64,000 bases of DNA from Nocardioides szechwanensis. GTDB lineage: Bacteria; Actinomycetota; Actinomycetes; Propionibacteriales; Nocardioidaceae. A model generated the notes under the pieces. That model was not told where the DNA came from and ran no database searches. It saw nothing but the letters and a program-made list of their open reading frames with translations. The position numbers and the translations under genes were made by a program. Below are positions 1-8,519 of this stretch, in pieces (the stretch's first letter is position 1; every line of letters starts with the position of its first letter). Where the stretch lies: the NCBI RefSeq assembly GCF_900103935.1, contig NZ_FNIC01000003.1:186001-250000 (forward strand), read 5' to 3'.

Positions 1-544
1 GCACCGCGGTGAACTGCACGCGGTGGGTCTCCTCGTGCAGGCAGACCCAGAGGCGGAAGTCGTGGGGGTCGGCGTTGATCTCGCGCTCGACGTGGACGAT
101 GTTGGGCGCCACCAGCAGGAGCCGCCCGTCGGGCTCGTAGAACGGGTCGAACTGGCCGAGCACCTTGCTGCCCATGAAGCCCAGCAGGCCACCGATCTCG
201 GCGCCCGTGATCCGGGAGCCGACCTTGAGCGCCAGCCCGGTGGGCGGCTTCTTGGACGAGAGCTTGTCGACCAGCGGGCCGATGACGACCTTGAAGCCGT
301 CGGCGTTGGCGCGGATCCAGCCGGGCCGGTCGACCACGAGCACCGGGGCGTTGTGGTGGGCCGCGACCAGTCCGGTGAACTCACGGACCAGCCCGGTGGA
401 GCGTCCGGCGCCCGCGCGCAGCTCCTCGACGACCTCGTCGGCCTCGTCGCGGCCGACCTCGGGGCCGTCGCCGGCGATCTTGGTGCCGACCGAGACGGCG
501 AAGTCCCAGTCGACCATCGACTCAGCGGTCGGGTTCGTCGTCAT
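1..544 (-). CDS. Zinc-dependent metalloprotease, DUF2342 family (N-terminal part, cut by window edge)
   Basis: The open frame begins with ATG at 542-544 and runs off the left edge, giving about 181 residues. Near the window edge it carries an HEETH zincin motif (HExxH) in the context CLHEETHRVQF, which supplies two zinc ligands and the catalytic Glu. The size and the N-terminal sequence fit the actinobacterial DUF2342 zinc metalloprotease family, also called coenzyme F420 biosynthesis-associated. The neighbourhood agrees, because in actinobacteria this gene commonly sits beside dacB and upstream of tilS, hpt and ftsH. The substrate is unknown. The rest of the protein, including the third zinc ligand, lies outside the window. 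Confidence 0.85.
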   Translation of the reverse strand, partial: MTTNPTAESMVDWDFAVSVGTKIAGDGPEVGRDEADEVVEELRAGAGRSTGLVREFTGLVAAHHNAPVLVVDRPGWIRANADGFKVVIGPLVDKLSSKKPPTGLALKVGSRITGAEIGGLLGFMGSKVLGQFDPFYEPDGRLLLVAPNIVHVEREINADPHDFRLWVCLHEETHRVQFTAV

Positions 545-579
545 GCCCCGAATCTAGCCGGGGGTTGGTGCGCCGTTCC

Positions 580-644
580 GCGTCGAGTGACGCGGGGGGC
601 CGGTTCTGGGGGCCGAAATGCCGGCCTGCCGCGTCACTCGACGC
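580..644. terminator. Long inverted repeat between dacB and the metalloprotease gene
   Basis: Two perfectly complementary 16-base arms (580-595 and 629-644) enclose a 33-base loop, which itself contains a GGCCGG / CCGGCC pair. The dacB stop codon lies within the right arm. It could act as a terminator or attenuator between dacB and the following gene. There is no T tract, as is common for GC-rich actinobacterial hairpins. Confidence 0.5.
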
Positions 645-2046
645 CGCAGAGGCAGGCAGCCAGAGCCGCGGCGGCGAAGTCGAGGGCGACCTCCGCGTCG
701 GTCTCGTCCGGCTTCGCCACCCGGTCGGCCATCAGCACGAACAGCATCGGGCGCCCGGTGGCGTCGGTGGTGAAGCCGGCCATCGAGCTCACCCCGGTCA
801 GGGTGCCGGTCTTGGCGCGGACCCTGCCGCGCGCCGGGGCCGCCACCTCGGAGAACCGGTCGGCCAGCGACCCGTTGAACGCCGACACCGGCAGCCCGCT
901 CACCACTGCCCCCAGCCGGGGGCGGGACGTCGCCAGCTGGAGCACGGCCAGCAGGGTGCGGGGGGTCAGCCGGTTGCGGCGGCTGAGACCGCTGCCGTCG
1001 TACAACGTGTCGGCGGTGAGGTCGACCCCCGCCTCGCCCAGGACCTGCGCGACCCCACGCCGGCCGCCGGCGAACGACGCGTCGTCGACGGCCCGGAGCC
1101 CGACGTGTCGCAGCAGCACCTCGCTGGCCTCGTTGTCGCTGGTCTGGAGCACCCGCTCGACGATCTGGGCGAGGGGTGCGCTGGTCACGCGGGCGATCGT
1201 GGGCGAGCCCGCGGCGGCGGTCGCGGGGGCGGGCGCCGCGGTGACGGTGATCCCCTGCTCGGCCAGGGCTGCGGCGAACGTCTGCGCCGCGTCGAGCGCC
1301 GGGTCGGCGACGCGGCCGAAGCCGGTGTCCGGGCGCCCCTCGTCCACCCACAGCGAGGTGATCGGGGAGACGACGCCGTCGGGGACGTAGTCGGGCTCCC
1401 ACTGCGGGCTCGCGCTCGGTCCGGTGAACAGGCTCGCGTCGTAGCCGAGCGTGACCCGGCGGACACCGCGCTCGCGGAGGCTGGCCGCTGTTCGCGCGGC
1501 GAGGTCGGCCACGTCGGCGCGGACGGGGTACAGCGCCTCCTCGTCGGCCGCGACCGGGCCGCGGGCGAGGAACGGGTCACCCCCGCCGACGAGCACGATC
1601 CGCCCCTTGCCGGCGCGTACGACCGTGGTCTCGAAGGTGTGGTCCGGGCCGAGGGCGAGCAGCGCGGCCGCGCTGGTGACGACCTTGGTGGTCGAGGCCG
1701 GGACCGCCGTGCCGGAGCCGATCAGGACCGGCCGGCCGTCGGCCGGGTCGAGCGGCGCGACCGCCGCGAGCACGTGCGGCCCGAGGTCGGGGTCGCCGAG
1801 GTAGGGAGTCAGCACCTTGCGTACCGCCGACACGTTGAGCGCTCCTGGCAGGAGTACGTCGGCGACCGGGGAGGGCACCGTGACCGGGGGCAGCTCGAGC
1901 CCCTCCGGGGGGGCGACCGTGTTCGGGTCGGCGCCAGGCGAGGGCTGGTCGCGGCCCAGCCAGCGGTCCACGAGGTCGTAGCGCCAGGTCGCGACGCCGC
2001 CGACGGCGAGCGCGAGGACCAGGAGGATGCCGATCGTGCGGCGCAT
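634..2046 (-). CDS. dacB: D-alanyl-D-alanine carboxypeptidase/endopeptidase (PBP4 type, peptidase S13)
   Basis: This low-molecular-weight penicillin-binding protein trims or cleaves peptidoglycan peptides outside the membrane. The 470-residue protein starts with a hydrophobic signal or anchor segment (residues 1-20, IGILLVLALAVGGVATW). It carries the three serine-enzyme motifs in order: SxxK as STTK (about residue 139), SxN as SDN (about 300), and KTG in KTGTLTGVSSMAGF (about 410). The length suits PBP4/S13 proteins. It precedes the zinc metalloprotease gene on the same strand and is divergent from ppa, as in other actinobacteria. The family assignment is firm; the exact balance of carboxypeptidase and endopeptidase activity cannot be told. 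Confidence 0.93.
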   Translation of the reverse strand: MRRTIGILLVLALAVGGVATWRYDLVDRWLGRDQPSPGADPNTVAPPEGLELPPVTVPSPVADVLLPGALNVSAVRKVLTPYLGDPDLGPHVLAAVAPLDPADGRPVLIGSGTAVPASTTKVVTSAAALLALGPDHTFETTVVRAGKGRIVLVGGGDPFLARGPVAADEEALYPVRADVADLAARTAASLRERGVRRVTLGYDASLFTGPSASPQWEPDYVPDGVVSPITSLWVDEGRPDTGFGRVADPALDAAQTFAAALAEQGITVTAAPAPATAAAGSPTIARVTSAPLAQIVERVLQTSDNEASEVLLRHVGLRAVDDASFAGGRRGVAQVLGEAGVDLTADTLYDGSGLSRRNRLTPRTLLAVLQLATSRPRLGAVVSGLPVSAFNGSLADRFSEVAAPARGRVRAKTGTLTGVSSMAGFTTDATGRPMLFVLMADRVAKPDETDAEVALDFAAAALAACLCGVE

Positions 2047-2168
2047 CTCTCATCCTCCATTTGGGTCCCGACTGGCTGCCCGACTGCGCGTGCGGAGCCA
2101 TTGTGCGGGACAATGACCATCGGCCTCGCCGGGGCCTGCCGCAGTAGACAGACATTCCGGAGGATGAC

Positions 2169-2669
2169 GTGCTCGAGTTCGACGTACTGGTGGAGATCCC
2201 CAAGGGGGAGCGCAACAAGTACGAGGTGGATCACGAGAGCGGTCGGATGCGCCTCGACCGGATGCTCTTCACCTCGACGCAGTACCCCGCCGACTACGGC
2301 TACATCGAGAACACCCTCGGCCAGGACGGCGACCCGCTCGACGCGCTCGTCCTGCTCCAGGCACCGACCTTCCCGGGCTGCCTGATCAAGTGCCGCGCGA
2401 TCGGCATGTTCCGCATGACCGACGAGGCCGGCGGCGACGACAAGGTCCTCTGCGTCCCCGCCAAGGACCCGCGCCAGGAGCACCTGCGCGACATCAACCA
2501 CGTGCCGAAGTTCGACCGGCTCGAGATCCAGCACTTCTTCGAGGTCTACAAGGACCTCGAGCCCGGCAAGTCTGTCGAAGGCGCCGACTGGGTCGGCCGC
2601 ACCGAGGCCGAGCTCGAGGTCCACGCCTCCTTCAAGCGCTTCCAGGACATCGGCGGCTCCGGGCACTGA
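2169..2669 (+). CDS. ppa: Inorganic pyrophosphatase (family I)
   Basis: This cytoplasmic, Mg2+-dependent enzyme hydrolyses pyrophosphate to phosphate and so pulls biosynthetic reactions forward. The protein has 166 residues, typical of bacterial family I enzymes. Conserved features visible are [11 protein letters not shown] near the N-terminus, [11 protein letters not shown], and the metal-binding signature [10 protein letters not shown] (family pattern D-x-D-P-x-D). The GTG start at 2169 is supported by GGAGG at 2158-2162. The gene is divergent from dacB and convergent with the methyltransferase gene at 2873. Confidence 0.97.
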   Translation: MLEFDVLVEIPKGERNKYEVDHESGRMRLDRMLFTSTQYPADYGYIENTLGQDGDPLDALVLLQAPTFPGCLIKCRAIGMFRMTDEAGGDDKVLCVPAKDPRQEHLRDINHVPKFDRLEIQHFFEVYKDLEPGKSVEGADWVGRTEAELEVHASFKRFQDIGGSGH

Positions 2670-2710
2670 GCCCAGCTGGAGCTCCCGCTCCGCTTCTGCG
2701 CCCCGGAGCA

Positions 2711-2847
2711 ACGCCGAGTCGGCGCTTATGCACGCTGTAATCACGCCGAGTCGGCGCTTATGCACTCACTTCGCGCCGATTCGGCGATCTTTTGCCGCGC
2801 ACAAGAGCCGGCTCAGCGGGTTCTCGGCGTGCACAGGCGCCGACTCG
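2711..2847. repeat. Small palindromic repeat cluster between convergent genes
   Basis: Two identical 23-base units lie at 2711-2733 and 2743-2765. Each contains the near-palindrome CGCCGAGTCGGCG followed by CTTATGCAC. A degenerate third copy starts at 2773, and a partial copy in the opposite orientation lies at 2829-2847. The cluster fills the gap between the convergent 3' ends of ppa and the methyltransferase gene, so a REP-like or bidirectional terminator role is possible. Short direct repeats of GGGGGTCAGC follow it up to 2872. Confidence 0.6.
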
Positions 2848-2872
2848 CGGGGGTCAGCGGGGGTCAGCGGGG

Positions 2873-3550
2873 CTATGACTTCACACTGCGGAAGTAGGCC
2901 ATCGCGCCGGACCACTCGAGGGTGACGTCGGTGCCGCCCTGGGCGTGCAGCCACAGCTGGACGTCCTCACCGGTGCAGCCCGGACCGATCAGTCCGGTGA
3001 GCCGGCCGATCCGGCGTACGGGTGCGTGGCGGATGCCCGAGTCGTTGAGCAGGGCGCTGCCGGTGAAGACACCACCGCGGCGCAGCACCCGCATCATCTC
3101 GACGACCGCGCGAGCGGGGTCGGGAAAGCAGTGCAGGCCGGTGAACGACGCGACCAGGTCGAAGGACCCGTCGGCGAACGGCAGGTCCGCGACATCGGCG
3201 ACGTGGGTCTCGACCTGCTCCTCGACGTCGCGCGCGTAGGCCACAGCGAGGGTGCGCTTGAGCATCTCCGGGGAGATGTCGGCGGCGACATAGCGCAGCC
3301 CCTGGTCGGGGCGTAGACCGCGCAGGGCGACCCCGCCGCCGCACGGTACGTCGAGCACCGAGGCGCCGGCGGGGAGCCCGGCGATCTCCTGGGTGGCGGC
3401 GTACAGGCGCTCGAGGTCGCTCTGGATCCCGACCGCCCACACGGGCCGACCGACGCGCGGGTGCTCCACGAGCCACGGGTAGATCGAGGCCCAGACGGGG
3501 TCCTCGGTCCAGCCGCCCAGTCCGAGGCGGCGCAGGCCGGGGACCCTCAT
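2873..3550 (-). CDS. Class I SAM-dependent methyltransferase
   Basis: This 225-residue protein is of the UbiE/Methyltransf_11 type. Motif I is VLDVPCGGG (about residues 65-73), the acidic end of strand 2 follows in YVAADISPEML, and the later strand motif is FDLVASFTGLHCFPDP. The substrate cannot be inferred. Its ATG overlaps the stop codon of the upstream acyl-CoA oxidase-like gene as ATGA (3547-3550), so the two are very probably co-transcribed and translationally coupled. A role acting on a lipid or CoA-linked product would suit the neighbour, but that is inference. Confidence 0.85.
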   Translation of the reverse strand: MRVPGLRRLGLGGWTEDPVWASIYPWLVEHPRVGRPVWAVGIQSDLERLYAATQEIAGLPAGASVLDVPCGGGVALRGLRPDQGLRYVAADISPEMLKRTLAVAYARDVEEQVETHVADVADLPFADGSFDLVASFTGLHCFPDPARAVVEMMRVLRRGGVFTGSALLNDSGIRHAPVRRIGRLTGLIGPGCTGEDVQLWLHAQGGTDVTLEWSGAMAYFRSVKS

Positions 3551-5544
3551 GCGCCGCCCACCAGGCCGGGCCGGACGAGGTCAGGAGAGCGCAGCATCTC
3601 GGGGGGTACGCCGAAGGCGTCGACGAGGTCGCCGGCCAGCGGCCGGAGCTTGCGGCACAGCGACGACACCTCGCGGCTGATCGCCTTGGAGCGGGCGGTC
3701 GTGAGGCGTCCGTGCTCCATGAACCACGCCCGGTCGGCCTCGATCGTCGACAGCGCGTGCAGGTCGCACAGCAGGTTGAGCGCGACCTTGAGGTCGCCGT
3801 CGGGCTGGGCCCGGGTCTTCTCGACGAACGCCTCGAGGACCAGCCGCTCGACGTGGGCGCGGGCCGCGCCGATGACGTGGTCCTGCACCCGGGAGAAGAC
3901 CGCGCCGGGGTTCATCTTCTGGTCGATGCCGCGCTTGAGCCGCCGGGCGACGCCGCCGAGCATGTGCTCCTCGCGGAAGCGCAGCATCGTCAGCTGGTAG
4001 TCGGAGTCGAGCAGACCGGCCTCCTGGTCCCAGCCGTCGTCGCCGCCGGGCAGGACGTCCTTGATCCGCTCGAGGAGCTTGTGGACGTTGGTGCGCTCGA
4101 GCACCGTCTCGACCGCGAGGCCGGCGACGAACTTCACCATCCCGAACTGGTCGAGGTCGGAGAACTCGCTGGAGTAGTCGGTGAGCAGGCCCTTGGCGAC
4201 CAGCTGCAGCAGGACGTGGTTGTCGCCCTCGAAGGTCGTGAAGACGTCGGTGTCGGCCTTGAGCGCCGCGAACCGGTTGATCGACAGGTAGCCCGCGCCG
4301 CCGCACGCTTCGCGGCACTCCTGGATCGTGCGCGTCGCGTGCCAGGTGCCGAGCGCCTTGGCGCCCGCCGCCAGCGACTCGAGCTCACGCTGGCGGTGCT
4401 CGCTCTCGACGACGCCGGACAGGATGTCGTGCAGCTCGCCGGCCACCCGCTCCTGCGTGAAGTGCAGCGCGTAGGTGCGCGCCAGCAGGGGGAAGAGCCG
4501 CCGCTGGTGCATGCCGTAGTCGAGGAGCAGCTCCTCCTCGTCCTCGCTGGTCGCCTCGAACTGGCGGCGGTGCAGCGCGTACTTCGTCGCGATCGTCATG
4601 GCCACCTTGGCGGCGTTGATCCCGGCTCCGCCGACGCAGACCCGGCCCTGGATGAGGGTGCCGAGCATCGTGAAGAAGCGCTTGTTGGGGTTCTCGATCG
4701 CGCTCTCGTAGACCCCCGCCGGCGTGACGTCGGCGAAACGGTTGAGCATCGAGGTGCGCGGCACCCGGACCTCGTCGAACCACAGCCGCCCGTTGTCGAC
4801 ACCGTTGAGACCCATCTTGAGGCCGTCGTCCTCGATCCGGACGCCGGCACACGGCTTGCCGCCTTCGCGGATCGGTACGACGAACGCGTGCACGCCCTCG
4901 GAGCCCCCGGCCACGTGGAGCTGTGCGAACACCACCGCCACCTCGGCGTGCTTGGCGGCGTTGCCGATGTAGTCCTTGCGGGCGTCCTCGCGCGTCGTGG
5001 TGATCACGAACTCCTGCGTCGCCACGTCGTACGTCGCAACGGTGCCGAGGGCCTGCACGTTGGAGCCGTGGCCGGTCTCGGTCATGGCGAAGCAGCCCAT
5101 CAGCTCGCCGGTGATGAGCTTGGAGAGGTAGGCGTCGTGGTGCTCCTTCGTGCCGAGCTGGAGGATCGCGCCGCCGAACAGGCCGAACTGCACGCCCACC
5201 TTGACCAGCACCGACAGGTCGCCGAACGCCAGGGTCTCGAACGCCGCGATCGAGGCGCCGATGTCACCACCGCCGCCGTACGACTCGGGGAAGCCCATGC
5301 CGGTCTGGCCGGTCGCGGCCATCTCGACCACGATCTCCTTGACCCGCTCGCGGTAGTCGTCGACCGACATCGTCTCGGCGTCCTCGAGGACGGAGGCGTA
5401 GTCGGCGAGGTTGCTGCGCACCAGGTTGCGGATCTCGGCGTACTTGCCGTCGAGCACCGCCTGGAGCGCCGCGACGTCGATCCGCGGCTGGACGTAGGCG
5501 CCCTCGGGCGTGGGGGTCTGCGGCGGCGCGGTCTCGGTAGCCAT
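3547..5544 (-). CDS. Acyl-CoA dehydrogenase / acyl-CoA oxidase-like flavoprotein
   Basis: A 665-residue FAD enzyme predicted to introduce the alpha,beta double bond into acyl-CoA. It is longer than the usual 380-residue acyl-CoA dehydrogenases and resembles the ACOX (acyl-CoA oxidase) architecture. The motif MGCFAMTETGHGSNVQALGT (about 150-170) corresponds to the ACOX motif with TELGHGSN. CGGAGYLSINRFAALKADTD (about 420) matches the C-terminal helical domain region, and about 200 further residues form the ACOX-like tail. The ATG start (5542-5544) is followed by a Pro/Thr-rich N-terminus. It is the first gene of a pair with the methyltransferase. Whether electrons go to oxygen or to an electron-transfer flavoprotein cannot be decided from sequence. 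Confidence 0.85.
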   Translation of the reverse strand: MATETAPPQTPTPEGAYVQPRIDVAALQAVLDGKYAEIRNLVRSNLADYASVLEDAETMSVDDYRERVKEIVVEMAATGQTGMGFPESYGGGGDIGASIAAFETLAFGDLSVLVKVGVQFGLFGGAILQLGTKEHHDAYLSKLITGELMGCFAMTETGHGSNVQALGTVATYDVATQEFVITTTREDARKDYIGNAAKHAEVAVVFAQLHVAGGSEGVHAFVVPIREGGKPCAGVRIEDDGLKMGLNGVDNGRLWFDEVRVPRTSMLNRFADVTPAGVYESAIENPNKRFFTMLGTLIQGRVCVGGAGINAAKVAMTIATKYALHRRQFEATSEDEEELLLDYGMHQRRLFPLLARTYALHFTQERVAGELHDILSGVVESEHRQRELESLAAGAKALGTWHATRTIQECREACGGAGYLSINRFAALKADTDVFTTFEGDNHVLLQLVAKGLLTDYSSEFSDLDQFGMVKFVAGLAVETVLERTNVHKLLERIKDVLPGGDDGWDQEAGLLDSDYQLTMLRFREEHMLGGVARRLKRGIDQKMNPGAVFSRVQDHVIGAARAHVERLVLEAFVEKTRAQPDGDLKVALNLLCDLHALSTIEADRAWFMEHGRLTTARSKAISREVSSLCRKLRPLAGDLVDAFGVPPEMLRSPDLVRPGLVGGA

Positions 5545-5585
5545 GACCGCACGCTACCGGCGGTACGCCCTCCGTGGCTTCGTCC

Positions 5586-6923
5586 CTACGGGCGTGCGTA
5601 GAAGTTGGGCGTCGTCCAGTAGTACATCGACTCCTCCGAGACCGGCTGTCCAGACCGCGGGGCGTGGATGATCCGGCCTCCGCCGATGTAGAGCGCGACG
5701 TGGTAGATCGAGGAGGGGCTGCTCGACGACCCCCAGAAGACGAGGTCGCCCGGCGCGAGCCGGCTCGCGGAGATCGGCGTCGACTGGTCGTACTGCGCCA
5801 CCGAGTAGTGCGGCAGCGAGATGCCGCCGCGCTCCCAGGCACCCATGGTCAGGCCGGAGCAGTCCCACGAGCCCGGGCCGGCGGCGCCCCACACGTAGGG
5901 CTCGCCGATCTGGTCGCGGGCGAAGGCGATGGCGGCCTGCGCGCCCGAGGACGCCGGCGGGGGGTCGTTGTCCGGCTGCGGCTGGGGAGCCGGGTCGGGC
6001 TGAGGCTCGGGCTGGGGTGCGGGGTCGGGCTGCGGCTCGGGCTCGGGTGCCGGGTCGGGCTCCTGCTGCTGCTGCTGCTGCTGGGCAGCCTGGTCTGCGG
6101 CGTCCTGGGCCGCCTGCTCGGCGGCAGCCTCCGCCGCTGCCTCCGCCGCTGCCTGCTCGGCCGCGGCCTGGGCGGCGGCCTCGGCGGCGGCCGCCTCGAG
6201 ACCGGTCTGGCGGCGCTCGGCGAGGTCCACGCTGATGTCCTGGAGCCGGGCCATCTCGGCGAGCAGCCGCGACTTCTCGTCGGCCACCGCCTGCGCCTCG
6301 GCCGCCGCGGCGTCGGCCGCGGCCTGGGCGGCGTCGCGGGCGTCGCGCGCTGCGCTCTCGGTCTCCTCGGCCTCGGCACGCGCCTCCGCTGCCTGGTCGC
6401 TGGCGACCTGGGCCCGGGAGGACGCGACGCGGAACTCGTCGTACCTGTCGTCGAGGGCGTCCTCGGTGTCGCGCATGGTGTCCATGCGCTCGATGACGTC
6501 GAGGATCCCCTCGGACTCCATGACGCCGGAGAGGGCGTTGAGCGTCGGCATCGACTGGTACGACGTCACGACGGAGCTGGCGTAGACGTCACGCAGCCGG
6601 GCCAGGTCGGCGAGTGCCGCGGCCTCCTCGCGGTCGGCCCTGCGGGCGGCGGCGCGAGCCACGGCGGCCTCGTACCGGGCGCCGTTGAACGCCTCCGAGG
6701 CCTGTGCGGCGGCCACGGAGGACGCCCGGAGCCGCTCGTTGGCGGCAGCGATCTCGGCCTGGAGGGAGTCGACGTCGCTGGTCTTCGCGACCACCGCCTC
6801 CTCGGCCTGCGCCACCTCGGCACGGGTCGGGACGTCGGTGTCGTCGGCGTGGGCGACCTGGGCGGTCACGACCCCCGCGGCGAGGGCGAGGCACAGGGCG
6901 GCGGCGGTCGCGCGGGAGCGCAC
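5586..6923 (-). CDS. Secreted NlpC/P60 peptidoglycan endopeptidase with coiled coil (C40 family)
   Basis: A predicted cell-wall hydrolase, RipA-like in layout, that cleaves peptidoglycan stem peptides. The 445 residues comprise a signal peptide (cleavage near AHA-DD, about residue 26), an Ala/Glu-rich coiled-coil region (about 30-270), a Gln run and Pro/Glu/Asp/Gln-rich linker (about 275-325), and a C-terminal NlpC/P60 domain. The catalytic residues are visible: Cys in WDCSGLTMGAW, His in YHVALYIGGG and the third polar residue His in IIHAPRSG. The GTG start at 6923 has GGAG 7 bases upstream. The wall-spanning linker and coiled coil suggest attachment to division or elongation machinery. I looked for a c-di-AMP riboswitch upstream and found none. 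Confidence 0.92.
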   Translation of the reverse strand: MRSRATAAALCLALAAGVVTAQVAHADDTDVPTRAEVAQAEEAVVAKTSDVDSLQAEIAAANERLRASSVAAAQASEAFNGARYEAAVARAAARRADREEAAALADLARLRDVYASSVVTSYQSMPTLNALSGVMESEGILDVIERMDTMRDTEDALDDRYDEFRVASSRAQVASDQAAEARAEAEETESAARDARDAAQAAADAAAAEAQAVADEKSRLLAEMARLQDISVDLAERRQTGLEAAAAEAAAQAAAEQAAAEAAAEAAAEQAAQDAADQAAQQQQQQQEPDPAPEPEPQPDPAPQPEPQPDPAPQPQPDNDPPPASSGAQAAIAFARDQIGEPYVWGAAGPGSWDCSGLTMGAWERGGISLPHYSVAQYDQSTPISASRLAPGDLVFWGSSSSPSSIYHVALYIGGGRIIHAPRSGQPVSEESMYYWTTPNFYARP

Positions 6924-7212
6924 GGCGGTCTCCAGACAGGTCGGGGACGTGGGTAACTCCCGGCACGCTAGTGCTCAGGAGTCCCAAAAGAAACATTTGT
7001 CCCAACTTTTTGTGGATCTATCGGCGTGTCGGCTTGACGAACTACATATTTGTAATTCACGGAGCGCGGCCCGACCGCGCCGTCTCCTGACCGTCGTCGG
7101 GCCGTCGGCCAGGAGTCGGACGGAGGACCGGTACCGGCCAGATCGGCTTCCTAGCGTCGACGTACGACAGGGCCGCGCGAGCGGCCGGTGCCTCGTCGTC
7201 GCAGGAGTTGGC
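6924..7212. other. Divergent intergenic region, unusually AT-rich in part
   Basis: This gap of 289 bases separates the NlpC/P60 gene (minus) from the phospholipase D-like gene (plus) and must hold both promoters. Bases 6985-7060 are markedly AT-rich for this genome, with runs such as CAAAAGAAACATTTGTCC and ACATATTTGTAATTC. No convincing -35/-10 pair, riboswitch or further gene could be identified. Confidence 0.4.
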
Positions 7213-8391
7213 ATGATGCCCCGTCCCGGTTGGCGCATCCTGGTCTCGTCGCTCGTGATGTCGGTGCTGGCTGTGGGCGCGGCGCTCGCGCCGGCACCGG
7301 CGTCCGCCCCCGCCCCCGGCCCGGCGACGCTCGCCGTGGCGGCGGTCCCCAGCCACAGCGACCCCGTCGCCCGTGCCTCCCCTCCGCGGTGGCCGCTCAC
7401 CCGAGCCCTGCTCGACGAGCCGGGACGGCTCCGGATCCGCGCCCTGCTGGTGCGGCACCTGCGCGCGTCACCGCCGGGATCGGTGGTGCAGGGCGTGGTG
7501 TGGGCCTACGACAGCCAAGCCCTCACCTCCGCGCTGGTTCGTACGGCGCGCAGTGGCGTCCGGGTACGGGTCCTGGTCGGCGGCATCTCCTGTGGGGAGC
7601 CGGCCTTCGTGCGCCTGCGCCGGACCCTGCGCCCTCCGTCGTACGCCGGGTGCGTGCGCGGCTCGGCCCGGGGTGGCGCCGTGTTCGACGGCGCGGAGGC
7701 CAACCTGCACCAGAAGTCCTGGACCTTCTCGCGGGTCGGCCGGGCCCGTTGGGTGAGTGTCGTGACCACGGCCAACGCGACCGAGGTCGCGGAGCGCCAC
7801 CAGTACAACGACGCCTACGAGGTCGTGGGCCACCGCGAGCTCTACCGCCGTCTCGGCCAGGTCTTCGAGCAGCAGGCGAGGGACCGCGCGGTTGCTCACC
7901 CGTTCCGCCACTACGAGGTCGGTCGCGGGGTGGCCGTGACCTTCCTGCCGTGGAACTCGCCGGGGCAGGCGGACCCCGTCGTCGAGCGGATCCGCGGCCT
8001 GCCCGGCGCCAGCACCACGATCCTGGTCGCGCAGTCGAACTGGCAGGACCAGCGCGGCGTCGCCATCGCGCGGGCGCTCGTCGGGCAGCGCCGGGCCGGC
8101 GCCACGGTGCGTGTGCTCGCCAGCCAGCCGCTGGGTCGGGGGGTGCGGGCGGTCCTGCGCGCGGGAGGGATCCCCGTGTCCAACACCTGGTGGGGACCGC
8201 ACCGCTACAGCCACCTGAAGTTCATGGCAGTCCGCTACGCCACTCCGGCCGGCCCACGGTCGCGGGTCTGGACGGGCTCGGAGAACTGGTGGTCACCCTC
8301 GCGCGGGCACGACGAGCTCGTGCTGCGGGTCGACGGCGGGCCGGCGTTCGCGGCGTACCAGCGCATCTTCCGCATCGTCCGCTCGGCCTGA
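7213..8391 (+). CDS. Secreted phospholipase D-like (HKD) protein
   Basis: A 392-residue extracytoplasmic protein with two phospholipase D-type half-domains. The first HxK motif is HQKSWTF (about residue 175), followed by TTANATE. The second is HLKFMAV (about 335), followed by the GSENWW loop that corresponds to the GSxN(F/W) part of an HKD motif. The first half has N rather than the usual G-S before N. An N-terminal hydrophobic segment and Ala/Pro-rich stretch (about 10-45) form a signal peptide. Upstream in-frame codons exist, but ATG at 7213 is preferred because GGAG lies at 7203-7206. The substrate may be a phospholipid or nucleic acid backbone. No neighbour clarifies it. Confidence 0.8.
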   Translation: MMPRPGWRILVSSLVMSVLAVGAALAPAPASAPAPGPATLAVAAVPSHSDPVARASPPRWPLTRALLDEPGRLRIRALLVRHLRASPPGSVVQGVVWAYDSQALTSALVRTARSGVRVRVLVGGISCGEPAFVRLRRTLRPPSYAGCVRGSARGGAVFDGAEANLHQKSWTFSRVGRARWVSVVTTANATEVAERHQYNDAYEVVGHRELYRRLGQVFEQQARDRAVAHPFRHYEVGRGVAVTFLPWNSPGQADPVVERIRGLPGASTTILVAQSNWQDQRGVAIARALVGQRRAGATVRVLASQPLGRGVRAVLRAGGIPVSNTWWGPHRYSHLKFMAVRYATPAGPRSRVWTGSENWWSPSRGHDELVLRVDGGPAFAAYQRIFRIVRSA

Positions 8392-8430
8392 CGAGCCACC
8401 CCCGGAGACCCCACGAAGGCGCTCTTGCCG

Positions 8431-8497
8431 GGGTAGTCCCTAACCCCAGAGCGCATTTGATCGATCCAAAATCTCTCTAGCGTTGGGGACTATCCCG
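8431..8497. terminator. Inverted repeat between convergent genes
   Basis: TAGTCCCTAAC at 8434-8444 can pair with GTTGGGGACTA at 8482-8492 (one G-U pair), and flanking GGG/CCC extend the stem across a bulge. The loop is about 37 bases. It lies between the convergent 3' ends of the PLD-like and PAP2 genes, so a bidirectional terminator is the simplest reading. Confidence 0.4.
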
Positions 8498-8519
8498 ACG
8501 GGGCGATCAGACAGGGTCC

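Noticed and set aside
23-2385. Long plus-strand frames across dacB and the metalloprotease fragment
   Set aside because: They are Arg/Gly/Ala-rich antisense frames typical of high-GC DNA. The minus-strand frames carry the catalytic motifs (HEETH, STTK, SDN, KTG).
6061-6200. Short CTG / GCC tandem repeats as a microsatellite locus
   Set aside because: They encode the Gln run and Ala/Glu-rich coiled coil of the NlpC/P60 protein, so codon and protein bias explain them.
6924-7212. Possible c-di-AMP (ydaO) riboswitch upstream of the NlpC/P60 gene
   Set aside because: Such riboswitches often precede wall hydrolase genes in actinobacteria, but the conserved core blocks are not present on the minus strand here.
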